From positions 1 to 46,379 of the forward strand of contig NZ_KK211380.1 of assembly GCF_000621965.1 (NCBI RefSeq): a stretch of 46,379 nt of DNA. The letters run 5' to 3'. The stretch's first letter is position 1. Each line of letters starts with the position of its first letter. This DNA is from Methanobrevibacter wolinii SH (GTDB taxonomy: Archaea; Methanobacteriota; Methanobacteria; Methanobacteriales; Methanobacteriaceae). The notes under the pieces are model-generated. The model did not search any database and was not told the origin of the DNA. It saw nothing but the letters and a program-made list of their open reading frames with translations. Shown piece after piece: positions 18,234-27,358 of the stretch. Position numbers and translations under genes: made by a program.

Positions 18234-19529
18234 GTGGAATTTACAAGACCAAGAGGTACTAGAGATTTTCTATTTGATGAAATGTCACAAAGAAAACAAG
18301 TAGAAAACAAGTTAAGAAATGTTTTTGAAAATTATGGTTATGGGGAAGTTAATACTCCTTTATTTGAAGAATTAAAATTATTTACAACTAAATCTGGAGA
18401 AGAAATTGTAGATCAATTATATAATTTTAAGGATAAATCAGATAGAGAACTTGCATTAAGACCTGAAATTACTGCAGCGATTGCAAGATTATATCTTAAT
18501 GAATTATCAAAAACAGCTAAACCAATTAAACTTTATTATTATGGTAGTTGTTTCAGATATGAAAGACCTCAAAAAGGAAGATTTAGACAATTTTGGCAAT
18601 TTGGTTGTGAACTTATAGGTGCTAAATCTCCAGAAGGTGAAGCTGAAGTTATTGCTATGGCTAATGAATCAATTGAAGAGTTAGGTATTGATACTGCTGA
18701 GATTCATATTAACCATTTAGGTATTATTCGTGGTTTATTTGCTCATTATGGTATTTCACAAGATAAATCTCGTGAAGTTATGATTGTTGTTGATAAAGGT
18801 GATAAAGATTTATTAAAAGAAGCTTTAACTGGTGAAGATGCAATCATTGATAATATGGAACTTGCTAATATTCTTCTTGAATTAATTGATATGGTTGGTA
18901 CTAGTGATATATATGATGATATTAAATCTTTAGTTGGAGGATTTGATGAATGTTTAGAACCTCTTGCAGAATTAAAAGATTTAATTAATACTCTTAAAAG
19001 TTTTGGTGTAGATAATTACAAGATTAATCTTGGTGTAGCACGTGGACTTGACTATTATATTGGTATTGTATTTGAGATTTATGTACCTGAATTAGGTAGT
19101 CAAAAACAAGTTTGTGGTGGTGGAACTTACAGTTTAATTAAACTCTTTGGTGGAGATGATGTTGTAAGTACTGGATTTGCATTTGGTTTTGATAGATTAA
19201 TGGATGCTATTGAAGCTTGTGGTAAATTACCTGAACCTAATAATAATGTTGATGTTTTTGTTGCACCAATATCAAAAGAAACTAGACAAATCTCTTATAA
19301 TATTGGTCAAAGATTACGTAGTGCAGGTATTGCAACAGATATTGATTTATCACGTAAAAAATTCAAAAAATTATTAAGTTATGCAAATAAACTTGGTGTA
19401 AAATACACTATTCTTATAGGAAATAATGATGTTCAAAATAGACAAGTTACTGTTAAAGATATGGATTCTGGAAATCAAGAACTTGTAGATATTAAAGATG
19501 TTGTTGATTATATTCTTGATAGATTGTAA
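18234..19529 (+). CDS. hisS: Histidyl-tRNA synthetase
   Basis: 431 residues, a class II aminoacyl-tRNA synthetase that charges tRNA-His. The start is GTG at 18234, set by a strong GGAGG (18222-18226) and by the conserved opening FTRPRGTRDFL. Motif 2 is FRYERPQKGRFRQFWQFG, the histidine-specific motif is ARGLDYYIGIVFE, and motif 3 is GFAFGFDRLM. The C-terminal anticodon-binding domain (VDVFVAPIS ... VKYTILIGNND) is complete. No other gene is in the unit; hisI follows after 174 bases that carry two copies of TTATAACTAGTATTTTAT. Confidence 0.97.
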   Translation: MEFTRPRGTRDFLFDEMSQRKQVENKLRNVFENYGYGEVNTPLFEELKLFTTKSGEEIVDQLYNFKDKSDRELALRPEITAAIARLYLNELSKTAKPIKLYYYGSCFRYERPQKGRFRQFWQFGCELIGAKSPEGEAEVIAMANESIEELGIDTAEIHINHLGIIRGLFAHYGISQDKSREVMIVVDKGDKDLLKEALTGEDAIIDNMELANILLELIDMVGTSDIYDDIKSLVGGFDECLEPLAELKDLINTLKSFGVDNYKINLGVARGLDYYIGIVFEIYVPELGSQKQVCGGGTYSLIKLFGGDDVVSTGFAFGFDRLMDAIEACGKLPEPNNNVDVFVAPISKETRQISYNIGQRLRSAGIATDIDLSRKKFKKLLSYANKLGVKYTILIGNNDVQNRQVTVKDMDSGNQELVDIKDVVDYILDRL

Positions 19530-19703
19530 ATTTTTTCTTAATAATTAGTTTACAATTATTTATTTTCTTAATTGGTAATTTATAACTAGTATTTTATGTT
19601 TTTTATTTATTAGGTGGTTTATAACTAGTATTTTATTACTAATTAAGTGATATAACTATAATAATGATTTAAATAGTTTATTTATATTAAAAAAAGGGAT
19701 ATT

Positions 19704-20114
19704 ATGGAATTTAATTTTAGACATGAAAAAAATGGTGAAAAGTTAATTATTGCTGTAGCTCAGGATTATCAGACTAATGAAGTTTTAATGGTTGCATTTA
19801 TGAATAAACAAGCTTTAGAAGATACAATTAAAACTAAAAAGGCACATTATTATAGTACATCTAGAAATCAGCAATGGATGAAAGGTGAAAGTTCTGGTAA
19901 TATTCAGAATGTTAAAGAGATTTATGTTGATTGTGATGCGGATACTGTTGTTTTAAAAGTAGATCAAGTAGGTGCAGCATGTCATGAAGGATATAAATCT
20001 TGTTTCTTTAGGGAAATTAATAATATTGAAAATTTAGATATTGATAATGTATCTGATGATGATATTAAAATCATTCAAGAAAGATTGTTTGATCCTAAAG
20101 ATATGTATAAATAG
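19704..20114 (+). CDS. hisI: Phosphoribosyl-AMP cyclohydrolase
   Basis: 136 residues, the single-domain archaeal form. It opens the adenine ring of phosphoribosyl-AMP, the third step of histidine synthesis, and needs zinc and magnesium. The hallmark segments are MKGESSGN, DCDADTVVLKVDQVGAACH (three Asp for Mg and a Cys for Zn) and GYKSCFFR (second Zn Cys). No other his biosynthetic gene lies nearby. The next gene starts 26 nt after the stop, probably in the same transcript although unrelated in function. Confidence 0.97.
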   Translation: MEFNFRHEKNGEKLIIAVAQDYQTNEVLMVAFMNKQALEDTIKTKKAHYYSTSRNQQWMKGESSGNIQNVKEIYVDCDADTVVLKVDQVGAACHEGYKSCFFREINNIENLDIDNVSDDDIKIIQERLFDPKDMYK

Positions 20115-20140
20115 TTAATTTTTTTATAAAGGTAATTAAA

Positions 20141-21997
20141 ATGGATTATGAATATGAAGAGGAATCAATAAGATTAGTACCAGATACTAGTGCTGTTATT
20201 GAAGGAATTATTTCTAAAGTTATTGAAGAATATGATTATCCAGAAATTATTATACCACAAGCAGTAGTTGCAGAGCTTGAATACCAAGCAAATAAAAAAA
20301 GACCTACAGGAATTACAGGATTACATGAGCTTCAAAAACTTCAATCTTTAGAAGATAATGGAGATATTTCAATTACTTTTGTTGGTAAACGTCCATCTAA
20401 CTATGAAATATCACTTGCTAAAACTGGTGAAATTGATGCTATGATTCGTGATGTTGCAAATACTGAATTAGGTATTTTAATTACAAGTGATAAAATTCAA
20501 GCAGAAACTGCTAAAGCATTAGGAATTCCTGTAAAATATTATAAACAGAAATTTAAAGGAAATATGGAATTATCTATATCTAAATATTTTGATGATTTAA
20601 CAATGTCAGTTCATCTTAAAGAAAATGTAGAACCATATGTAAAAAAAGGTATGCCTGGACATATTAAACTTGAAAAGTTTTCTAATGAAAAAATCACCTA
20701 TAAAGAGTTAGGGAATATTGCAGAAGAAATTCTTGAAAAAGAAAGATATGACCCTAAAACATATCTTGAAGCAGATTTAGAAGGAGCAATGGTTGTACAA
20801 TCTGGAGAATATAGAATTTCAATTGCAATGCCTCCATTTTCTGAAGCTATGGAAATAACTGTTGTAAGACCTATTGCTGATGTTTCACTTGATGATTATA
20901 ATTTAAGTGATAAATTAATGGAAAGATTAAAAAATAATGCTGAAGGTATATTAATATCTGGTGAACCGGGTGCAGGTAAATCTACATTTGCTCAGGCTGT
21001 AGCAGAATTCTATAAAGATAATGGTAAAGTTGTTAAAACTATGGAGTCTCCAAGAGATTTACAAGTCTCTAATGAGATAACCCAATATGCACCTTTAGAA
21101 GGAGATATGGAGAAGACTGCAGATATCCTTCTTCTTGTAAGACCTGACTTTACAATATATGATGAACTTAGAAAATCTTATGATTTCTCAATCTTTGCAG
21201 ATATGCGTCTTGCAGGTGTAGGTATGATTGGTGTTGTACATGCAACAAGACCAATTGATGGAATACAAAGAATTGCAAATAGAATAGAACTTGGTATAAT
21301 ACCTAGTGTTGTTGATACTACAATCTTTATAGAAGATGGTCAAGTTAAAACTGTATATGAAAATCGTTTAACAATTAAAGTTCCAAGTGGTATGGTTGAA
21401 TCTGATCTTGCTCGTCCTGTAATTGAGGTACGTGACTTTGAAACGGGTGAACTTAAAAATGAAATTTATACTTATGGTGAACAGACCATTGTTATGGATA
21501 TGGATTTAATTGATAATTCTACAGATGATAATGATAAAACTCCTGTTGAGAAAATAGCTGAAAGAGAAATTATTCGTAGAATGAAACACTATGTTCCTGG
21601 TGCAAATATCTATGCAGATATTATATCTCCTGATAGAGTAAATATCTATGTTGATGAAAAGTATATCCCAAAAATCATTGGTAAAAATGGTAAACGTATT
21701 GCAGATATTGAAAGAGATATTGGTATAAGTATTGGTATGGAATCTCTTGAAGATTTAATTAAAGAAGAACCATTCCAAGTTGAGTATTCAATTACTAAAA
21801 AACATATTATTTTCCATTTTGGTAAAGAAAATGTTGGTAGATCTTTTGATATTCTTGTAAATGGTAAATATTTATTTACAGGTACTGTAAGTAAACATGG
21901 TGAAATTAAAATTAGAAAAACTCTTGATTTAGGTGAAACTATACTTGATGCTATTGACTTTGGATTTCCTATAACTGCAGTTTATAAAGATTTTTAA
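20141..21997 (+). CDS. PIN domain / type IV pilus-like ATPase / KH domain protein
   Basis: 618 residues in three parts. An N-terminal PIN nuclease-like domain (about 10-145) has the acidic start LVPDTSAVIEG, an E in AELEYQ and an IDAMIRD stretch. A central P-loop ATPase of the secretion-ATPase class has Walker A GEPGAGKS (residues 274-281), a DFTIYDELR acidic segment and GVVHATRP. A C-terminal KH domain has the IIGKNGKRI loop (512-520). This architecture is conserved across archaea; the role is not settled, though RNA binding and cleavage driven by ATP is suggested by the domains. AAGGT precedes the ATG. It shares a transcript with hisI. Confidence 0.9.
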   Translation: MDYEYEEESIRLVPDTSAVIEGIISKVIEEYDYPEIIIPQAVVAELEYQANKKRPTGITGLHELQKLQSLEDNGDISITFVGKRPSNYEISLAKTGEIDAMIRDVANTELGILITSDKIQAETAKALGIPVKYYKQKFKGNMELSISKYFDDLTMSVHLKENVEPYVKKGMPGHIKLEKFSNEKITYKELGNIAEEILEKERYDPKTYLEADLEGAMVVQSGEYRISIAMPPFSEAMEITVVRPIADVSLDDYNLSDKLMERLKNNAEGILISGEPGAGKSTFAQAVAEFYKDNGKVVKTMESPRDLQVSNEITQYAPLEGDMEKTADILLLVRPDFTIYDELRKSYDFSIFADMRLAGVGMIGVVHATRPIDGIQRIANRIELGIIPSVVDTTIFIEDGQVKTVYENRLTIKVPSGMVESDLARPVIEVRDFETGELKNEIYTYGEQTIVMDMDLIDNSTDDNDKTPVEKIAEREIIRRMKHYVPGANIYADIISPDRVNIYVDEKYIPKIIGKNGKRIADIERDIGISIGMESLEDLIKEEPFQVEYSITKKHIIFHFGKENVGRSFDILVNGKYLFTGTVSKHGEIKIRKTLDLGETILDAIDFGFPITAVYKDF

Positions 21998-21998
21998 A

Positions 21999-22256
21999 TT
22001 AACTTGTTTAAGTTTATTTAGTTAATAAGTAGTTTTAACTTGTTTGGGTTTGTTTGGTTAATAAGTAGATTAACTTGTTAAGGTTTATTTAGTTATTAGT
22101 AAATTAACTTGTTAAGGTTTATTTGGTTAATAAATTAACTTCTAGGTTTATTTAGTTAATTGATGTGTTAACTTGTTTAAGTTTATTTAGTTAATAAGTA
22201 GTTTTAACTTGTTTAGGTTAATTAGTAGATTAACTTCTTTAGGTTTATTTAGTTAT
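21999..22256 (+). repeat. Eight-unit degenerate tandem repeat of about 26-36 bp
   Basis: Units starting TTAACTTGTT or TTAACTTCT begin at 21999, 22035, 22070, 22104, 22135, 22168, 22204 and 22230, most followed by a GTTTATTTAGTTAATAAGTAG-like body. They fill the gap between the PIN/ATPase gene and the next operon. There are no unique spacers, so this is not CRISPR. A TATA-like TATATAAATT lies after the array, near 22281, and would serve the next gene. Confidence 0.9.
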
Positions 22257-22305
22257 GATTTTAACTATTATTTAGTGAGTATATAAATTAAAATAAGATG
22301 ATAAT

Positions 22306-23067
22306 ATGAAAATAGGTGCTTCAACTCTTGCTGTATTTAAATATGGTTTATACAATTGTTTAGGATTTTATGAAGATAATAATATTGAATATGTTGAATT
22401 ATTACATGATTATCCATTAAGAGATATGGATACTGAGATTTTAAATTCTTTTAATCTTAAATATACTATTCATTCTCCAATAATTGATATGAATATCTGT
22501 TCTTTAAATCCTTCTATTAGAGAAGCTTCTATTAATGAAATTAAACATTCTCTTGATTTAGCAAATAGTTTAGATGTTAATATTGTAGTTGTACATCCGG
22601 GTCATATACCTTTTTTAGGTCAAGGTCTTGAAGATAAAATTGATAAATTAAATATTGATGCAATTTCTGAGATTGGGAAGTATGCTGATGATTTAGGTGT
22701 TAATGCAGTAATTGAGAATATGCCATTAATTCAAGGTTTTACATATACAAATCTTGAAGATATTACTAATCTTTTATATGATTTAGGTATGTCAATGTGT
22801 CTTGATATTGGTCATGCAAATACTGCAGGATATACTGCTAATGAAATGTATTCTCCTCTTATTAAACACATACATGTCCATGATAATTTAGGAGATGATG
22901 ATTCTCACATGTCAATTGGTGATGGTAATGTTGATTTTAAAACATTACTTGATACTTTTGAGAAAAATAAATATGATGGAATATACATGGTAGAAGTAAA
23001 TAAAGTAGATTCTATTAAAAGAAGTGTTAAAAAATTAAGAGAATATGAAAAAACAGCTAATATTTAG
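22306..23067 (+). CDS. Sugar phosphate isomerase/epimerase-like TIM barrel protein
   Basis: 253 residues of the xylose isomerase-like (AP endonuclease family 2) superfamily. Likely metal ligands are the Glu of VIENMP, the Asp and His of LDIGHANTAG, the His of HVHDN and the Glu of VEVNK near the end. H of VVHPGH also fits. Substrate unknown. The start follows GATGATAAT. It is the first gene of a close-packed run with aroE (15 nt), an unknown gene and mntP. Its position before aroE is suggestive but does not establish a shikimate role. Confidence 0.85.
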   Translation: MKIGASTLAVFKYGLYNCLGFYEDNNIEYVELLHDYPLRDMDTEILNSFNLKYTIHSPIIDMNICSLNPSIREASINEIKHSLDLANSLDVNIVVVHPGHIPFLGQGLEDKIDKLNIDAISEIGKYADDLGVNAVIENMPLIQGFTYTNLEDITNLLYDLGMSMCLDIGHANTAGYTANEMYSPLIKHIHVHDNLGDDDSHMSIGDGNVDFKTLLDTFEKNKYDGIYMVEVNKVDSIKRSVKKLREYEKTANI

Positions 23068-23082
23068 TTGAGGTATAAAAAT

Positions 23083-23940
23083 ATGATTGATGGTAATACT
23101 CTACTTTTTGGAATAGTTGGAGATCCTGTAGGACATAGTTTATCTCCATTAATGCATAATGCTAATATTGAATCATTAAACCTTAACTATGCATATGTTC
23201 CATTCCATGTTAAGAAAGAAAACATTAATAATCTTATTAGTGGAGCAAAAGCATTAAATATTAAAGGATTAAATGTTACGATTCCACATAAAATTGAAGT
23301 TATTAAATATCTTGATGAAATAGATCCTTTAGCAGAAAAAATAGGTGCAGTAAATACAATTAAATTCTCAGAGGGTATTGCAAAAGGATATAATACTGAT
23401 GCTATAGGTGCAATGTCTGCATTAAAAGAGAAAGTAAATATTAAAAATAAAGATGTATTAGTATTAGGTGCAGGTGGTGCTTCACGTGCTATTTCTTATG
23501 CTTTATGTGAAGAAGATGTTAATTCAATTACAATATTAAATAGACATGTTAATAGAGGAAAAGTACTTGCAGAGGATATTTCAAATAAAACAGACTATGA
23601 AATTGGCTATGATTTACAATATAATTCTGATAAATATCTTAAAGATACAGATATTATAATTAATACAACTCCAAATGGAATGTATCCACATATTAATGAT
23701 GAACCATTAATTTATGCTCAACAAATGAATAATGAAATGTGTGTATTTGATATAGTTTATACACCACTTGAAACTGGAATACTTAAAGAAGCTAAAAAGA
23801 TTGGAGCTACCTGTGTATCTGGTATTAAAATGTTTTTATATCAAGGTGTTGAAAGTTTTAAAATATGGACTGGAATTGATGCTAATATTAAAGTCATGGA
23901 AGAAGTTATATTAAAAGCATCTGGTGTTGAGGAATTTTAG
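23083..23940 (+). CDS. aroE: Shikimate dehydrogenase
   Basis: 285 residues from the ATG at 23083. A TTG at 23068 would add five residues but overlaps the GAGGT ribosome-binding site. The enzyme reduces 3-dehydroshikimate to shikimate with NADPH. Substrate-binding motifs are GDPVGHSLSPLMHN and NVTIPHK (catalytic Lys), then AVNTI. The cofactor loop is LGAGGASRAI followed by NRHVNRGK. NTTPNGMYP and SGIKMFLYQG complete the family signature. It supports aromatic amino acid synthesis. It follows the TIM-barrel gene closely and precedes an unknown gene by 24 nt. Confidence 0.96.
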   Translation: MIDGNTLLFGIVGDPVGHSLSPLMHNANIESLNLNYAYVPFHVKKENINNLISGAKALNIKGLNVTIPHKIEVIKYLDEIDPLAEKIGAVNTIKFSEGIAKGYNTDAIGAMSALKEKVNIKNKDVLVLGAGGASRAISYALCEEDVNSITILNRHVNRGKVLAEDISNKTDYEIGYDLQYNSDKYLKDTDIIINTTPNGMYPHINDEPLIYAQQMNNEMCVFDIVYTPLETGILKEAKKIGATCVSGIKMFLYQGVESFKIWTGIDANIKVMEEVILKASGVEEF

Positions 23941-23964
23941 ATATTAATTATTTAATGTGATTAT

Positions 23965-24648
23965 ATGGAAAACTTTTTATTTGACTTTAATATACCTGTT
24001 GAAGAAGAAGATTTTGGAAATTCAAAGAGGGATATTTTAAGATATTTAAGTGATATTGGTGTTGATACAAGATTCATATCTTATATGCCAAATAAAATCT
24101 ATATAAATAATCTTCGTTTTTCAAAATTCTCAAGAAGAAGACAAACTACATTTGAAAAACATTTTTCAGATTTTAAGGTTATAAGATCTTCTTTATTTCA
24201 AGAAATAGCTACAAATGCATCAAGAGAACTTGCATCTTCTATCAAACCTAAAGTTAAAGTTTTAATACCAAAAGATGCAAATCCATTAATTCCAATTATA
24301 CTTGAACCATATACAAGAAAATATGGTATAAGTTTAATATTTGATGAAAAAGAAGATTATGATTTAATTACCTCAAATAAGACTTTAGATACAGAAGTAC
24401 ATTCTATAATATCTGAAATTTTCAGTGGTAATGGTATTAATTTCCCAAGGAAAAAAGAAAATTATATTTATCCACTTATTAAAGTTTCAAACTCTCAAAT
24501 AAATGACTTTTTAGATGAAGATGTAGTTTCTAATAATTATAATGATGTTGCAGAAGAATTCTTAGAATTTTTAGATGATACTGTAGCTCAATATAAACCA
24601 AATATACTTGCATCTGTTGAATATCTTGAAGAAAATCAGAAAAAATAA
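23965..24648 (+). CDS. Conserved-looking protein of unknown function in the aroE run
   Basis: 227 residues, soluble, with no signal peptide or membrane segment. The first third is basic and includes a FSKFSRRRQTTFEKHF patch that could bind nucleic acid. The middle has a VKVLIPKDANPLIPIILEPY segment. The C-terminal third is acidic and helical (FLEFLDDTV). The start ATG follows TGTGATT, and only 17 nt separate its stop from mntP. I do not recognise a family. Gene order suggests co-expression with aroE and mntP but no specific role. Confidence 0.75.
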   Translation: MENFLFDFNIPVEEEDFGNSKRDILRYLSDIGVDTRFISYMPNKIYINNLRFSKFSRRRQTTFEKHFSDFKVIRSSLFQEIATNASRELASSIKPKVKVLIPKDANPLIPIILEPYTRKYGISLIFDEKEDYDLITSNKTLDTEVHSIISEIFSGNGINFPRKKENYIYPLIKVSNSQINDFLDEDVVSNNYNDVAEEFLEFLDDTVAQYKPNILASVEYLEENQKK

Positions 24649-24665
24649 ATTTAATCTGTGATAAT

Positions 24666-25241
24666 ATGGATTTTATAGCAACATTACTTATTGCAATTGC
24701 TCTTGCAATGGATGCATTTAGTGTATCTTTAACAAAAGGTTTTACATTAAAGAATATTACTATTAAGCAAATATTATGGTATGGTCTATTCTTTGGAGGT
24801 TTTCAAGCATTAATGCCTATTATTGGATGGACTGCAGGTATTCAATTACAATGGCTTGTATCAACATTTGCACCATGGATTGCATTTATACTTCTGTTTT
24901 TAATTGGTGCAAATATGATAAGAGAAAGTTTATCATCAGATTATGATGATGAAAGTAAAATTGAAGATAGTTTTTCATTTAGTGAACTTACTTTACTTGC
25001 AATAGCTACAAGTATTGATGCATTTGCAGTAGGTATAACTTATGCAGTGTTAAAACAAGATGTTTTAATTCCAACTATTATTATTGGTATAGTTGCTTTT
25101 GGATTTACTATATTTGGTATATTTTTAGGTAAAAAAATTGGAGATTACTTTGGAGATAAATTTGAAATCCTTGGTGGTATTGTACTTATATTTCTTGGAT
25201 TTAAAATATTATTTGAAGGTTTAGGTTTAATTAATTTTTAA
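24666..25241 (+). CDS. mntP: Manganese efflux pump MntP
   Basis: 191 residues with six predicted membrane helices in two similar halves. Each half carries the family's acidic motif: AMDAFSVSL near residue 15 and ATSIDAFAVG in the second half. MntP proteins export excess Mn(II). A third Asp/Glu pair in the middle loop (DYDDESKIED) is cytoplasmic. The start follows TGTGATAAT. There is no room for a manganese riboswitch, since the previous gene ends 17 nt before. It is the last gene of the aroE run. Confidence 0.93.
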   Translation: MDFIATLLIAIALAMDAFSVSLTKGFTLKNITIKQILWYGLFFGGFQALMPIIGWTAGIQLQWLVSTFAPWIAFILLFLIGANMIRESLSSDYDDESKIEDSFSFSELTLLAIATSIDAFAVGITYAVLKQDVLIPTIIIGIVAFGFTIFGIFLGKKIGDYFGDKFEILGGIVLIFLGFKILFEGLGLINF

Positions 25242-25413
25242 GTCTTTTAGCTATTATTTGAATATTTAGATTTAAACCTTTTAGCTATTTAAAAAAGATT
25301 TTATTAATATTAATAAGATAAAAGTTTTTATATTCTTTTACATAAGAATTTATAATTATATAATCTATTTTATAAGTTTCTTAATAATAAATAAATATTT
25401 TTATTGTGATAAT

Positions 25414-25938
25414 ATGGATTTTAATGATTTATGTTTAAAACTAAAAAAAGTTACAGATAATTATAAAGAAATAGAATTAAAATTAATAGACACTGATTCT
25501 ATTGTTATTCAACCTTGGACTAGATTAAAATGCCAATATGGTTGTCCTGATTATGGTAAAACATTAACCTGTCCACCATATGCACCTAAAGCAGAAGAAA
25601 TGTTAAATATGGTATCTTCATATGATAAAGCTATTTTATTTCAAGTAAGTTTATGTTTTATTGATAATGTTGGTGGAATTAGTAAAATCTCAGCAGAAAT
25701 TGAAGAAGAATGTTGTAGATTAGGTTATTATAAAGCATTTGGTTTAGGTGCAGGTCCATGTCTTCTTTGTGATGAATGTAATCTTAAAGAATGTATCCAC
25801 CCTAAAGAAGCTCGTCCAGCAATGGAAGCTTGTGGTATTGATGTTCATAAAACTATTGAAAATAATGGTTATGATATATTAGGTATTGATGAGAAAAATA
25901 ATAGCTATTTTTGTTATGGTTTAATTTTATTAGAGTAA
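25414..25938 (+). CDS. DUF2284 cysteine-rich putative metal-binding protein
   Basis: 174 residues with at least eleven Cys in a pattern typical of DUF2284: CQYGCPDYGKTLTCPPYAP in the first third, then CLLCDECNLKECIHP in the last third. The Cys arrangement suggests iron-sulfur cluster or other metal binding; function unknown. GTGATAAT precedes the ATG. It stands alone, with 170 nt before it. Confidence 0.88.
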   Translation: MDFNDLCLKLKKVTDNYKEIELKLIDTDSIVIQPWTRLKCQYGCPDYGKTLTCPPYAPKAEEMLNMVSSYDKAILFQVSLCFIDNVGGISKISAEIEEECCRLGYYKAFGLGAGPCLLCDECNLKECIHPKEARPAMEACGIDVHKTIENNGYDILGIDEKNNSYFCYGLILLE

Positions 25939-26010
25939 TTTAATTTATAAACCTTTTCTTTAAAATTTTTTTATAATTTTAGTTTATTTAGTTTTAGTAA
26001 AATTAGTATA

Positions 26011-26066
26011 TAGGTAATTTAATTTATAGATAATTAGTTTTTGTATCTTAGTAAAATTAGATTTTT
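26011..26066 (+). repeat. Direct repeat, left copy, of a pair exactly 700 bp apart
   Basis: Positions 26011-26066 recur at 26711-26766 with a single mismatch, and weaker similarity continues about 40 bases further. Both copies are noncoding. The pair encloses the minus-strand gene at 26179-26499. The other bases between 25939 and 26178 show no gene. Confidence 0.9.
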
Positions 26067-26178
26067 TATTATTATTTGCTGTGTTGGTAAAAAATAGATT
26101 TATAGAAAATTTAATCACTTCTTACATAATCAATTTTTTTGAAACTAAAATTCCAAATGAAACAATATAAAAAAGATA

Positions 26179-26499
26179 TTAACCTATTATACGTCCAGGA
26201 TTACCTTGGTAATCATAAATTTGTCCTATAGGGGGCATATCTAAATTTGGTTGAATATAATCTCCAACAGTAGCCATTTTACCAAATGAAGTAATCTCCA
26301 TTGAAGCAATATATGATCCATTGTCATGAATTTGTCTATCTGAAATGAATACATATTTTACGTCATCATCAGATACTGCATCATCAAAGTATTCAATTTC
26401 ATATGTTTTATATCCTCCTCTAACTTTAAGATTTAAAAGTTCATCAGATAAATCTATATTTAAATTGAATCTTTTAAGCACTTCACGAACAGTTTCCAT
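26179..26499 (-). CDS. Small soluble protein, unknown, minus strand
   Basis: 106 residues if it starts at the third in-frame ATG (METVREVLKRF), which lies 8 nt after GAGGT; earlier in-frame ATGs at 26514 and 26505 overlap or crowd that site. No membrane segment. The first third looks helical, the middle has strands (YKTYEIEYFDD, KYVFISDRQI), and the end is Pro/Gly-rich (PPIGQIYDYQGNPGRIIG). I recognise no family. It is enclosed by the 56-bp direct repeats 700 bp apart. Confidence 0.7.
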   Translation of the reverse strand: METVREVLKRFNLNIDLSDELLNLKVRGGYKTYEIEYFDDAVSDDDVKYVFISDRQIHDNGSYIASMEITSFGKMATVGDYIQPNLDMPPIGQIYDYQGNPGRIIG

Positions 26500-26829
26500 A
26501 ACCATTAACCTCATTATGTTTTAATGTTATTATGTGTGTAATTTAAAATATATAGTTTACTTTTTTCTTATCTTTAAGTTATTTTTAATAATTTTCTATG
26601 GATTTATTTAAAACTTTAACATAATTATCAAAATTAATTGAACTAAAATATTTTTTGATTTTTTAATAATTTTTTGAAATCTTCATATTTTATTGTAAAA
26701 AATAGTTTTATAGATAATTTAATTTATAGATAATTAGTTTTTGTATCTTAGTAAAATTAGATTTTTTTATTGTTATTTAATGTATTTAAAAATAGATTTA
26801 TAGATATTTAATCTATAAATATTTAGTTT
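26500..26829. other. Gene-free spacer with the right copy of the 700-bp-spaced repeat
   Basis: No gene seen in about 330 bases. It holds the promoter of the 26499 minus-strand gene and the second copy of the direct repeat at 26711-26766. It also contains a short inverted A/T repeat around 26790-26815 (TAGATTTATAGATATTTAATCTATA) that may end transcription of the 27204 gene. Confidence 0.55.
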
Positions 26830-27204
26830 TTATAAATAATCTCTTTTAGATTTTGCTTTATTAATCATTTTTTCTTTCTTTTTATATGAATCTGATTTAT
26901 AAGTATTTTGTTGACGATTAGTTTTTCCATGAGGCATTATTGTAACAAGATCTATTTTATTATCATTACATGCAAATATTACTTTAATTTCAGAGTAATT
27001 CTTTGTACTTGGTGCAGGAAATATAACTGCATATTGGTTTTTACCACTATGTTCATAATTTATTGGTTCCTCATTATAAACAGTATCTACTATAAATTCT
27101 CTTGAAATACCATTATCTAATAATCTTTTATTAAAATGTCTATTTTCAAAACACCATTCTATATTATCTGTATCTCCAATTACAAATCTATCAAATGCAT
27201 TCAT
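26830..27204 (-). CDS. DUF4258-like protein, minus strand
   Basis: 124 residues. The core resembles DUF4258: FNKRLLDNGISREFIVDTVYNEEPI (the R..RGI....V..V pattern), then YAVIFPAP and a strand pair ending in IKVIFACND...DLVTIMP. The last 30 residues are Lys/Ser-rich. DUF4258 proteins are often suspected mRNA-interferase-like toxins, but no partner antitoxin gene adjoins. The start ATG follows AAGGGA. Confidence in the family is moderate, since it is from pattern only. Confidence 0.65.
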   Translation of the reverse strand: MNAFDRFVIGDTDNIEWCFENRHFNKRLLDNGISREFIVDTVYNEEPINYEHSGKNQYAVIFPAPSTKNYSEIKVIFACNDNKIDLVTIMPHGKTNRQQNTYKSDSYKKKEKMINKAKSKRDYL

Positions 27205-27358
27205 ATTATTCCCTTATAATTATATTTATACCTATTATCTTTAATTTAAGTATTATATAAAGTTTTTACTACTGATTAATAATTTTAGAACTAAACTAAA
27301 TATTTATATAATTTGAATTATCTAATTTAATATAAAAAAGATTAAAGAGTGTGTAATT

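Noticed and set aside
21999-22256. Possible CRISPR array
   Set aside because: The units are adjacent and degenerate, with no unique spacers between constant repeats, and no cas genes are nearby.
24649-24665. Manganese riboswitch before mntP
   Set aside because: Only 17 bases separate mntP from the previous gene, too few for such a structure.
26179-27204. Two minus-strand genes as a toxin-antitoxin pair
   Set aside because: They are separated by about 330 noncoding bases including a direct repeat, whereas such pairs nearly always overlap or touch.
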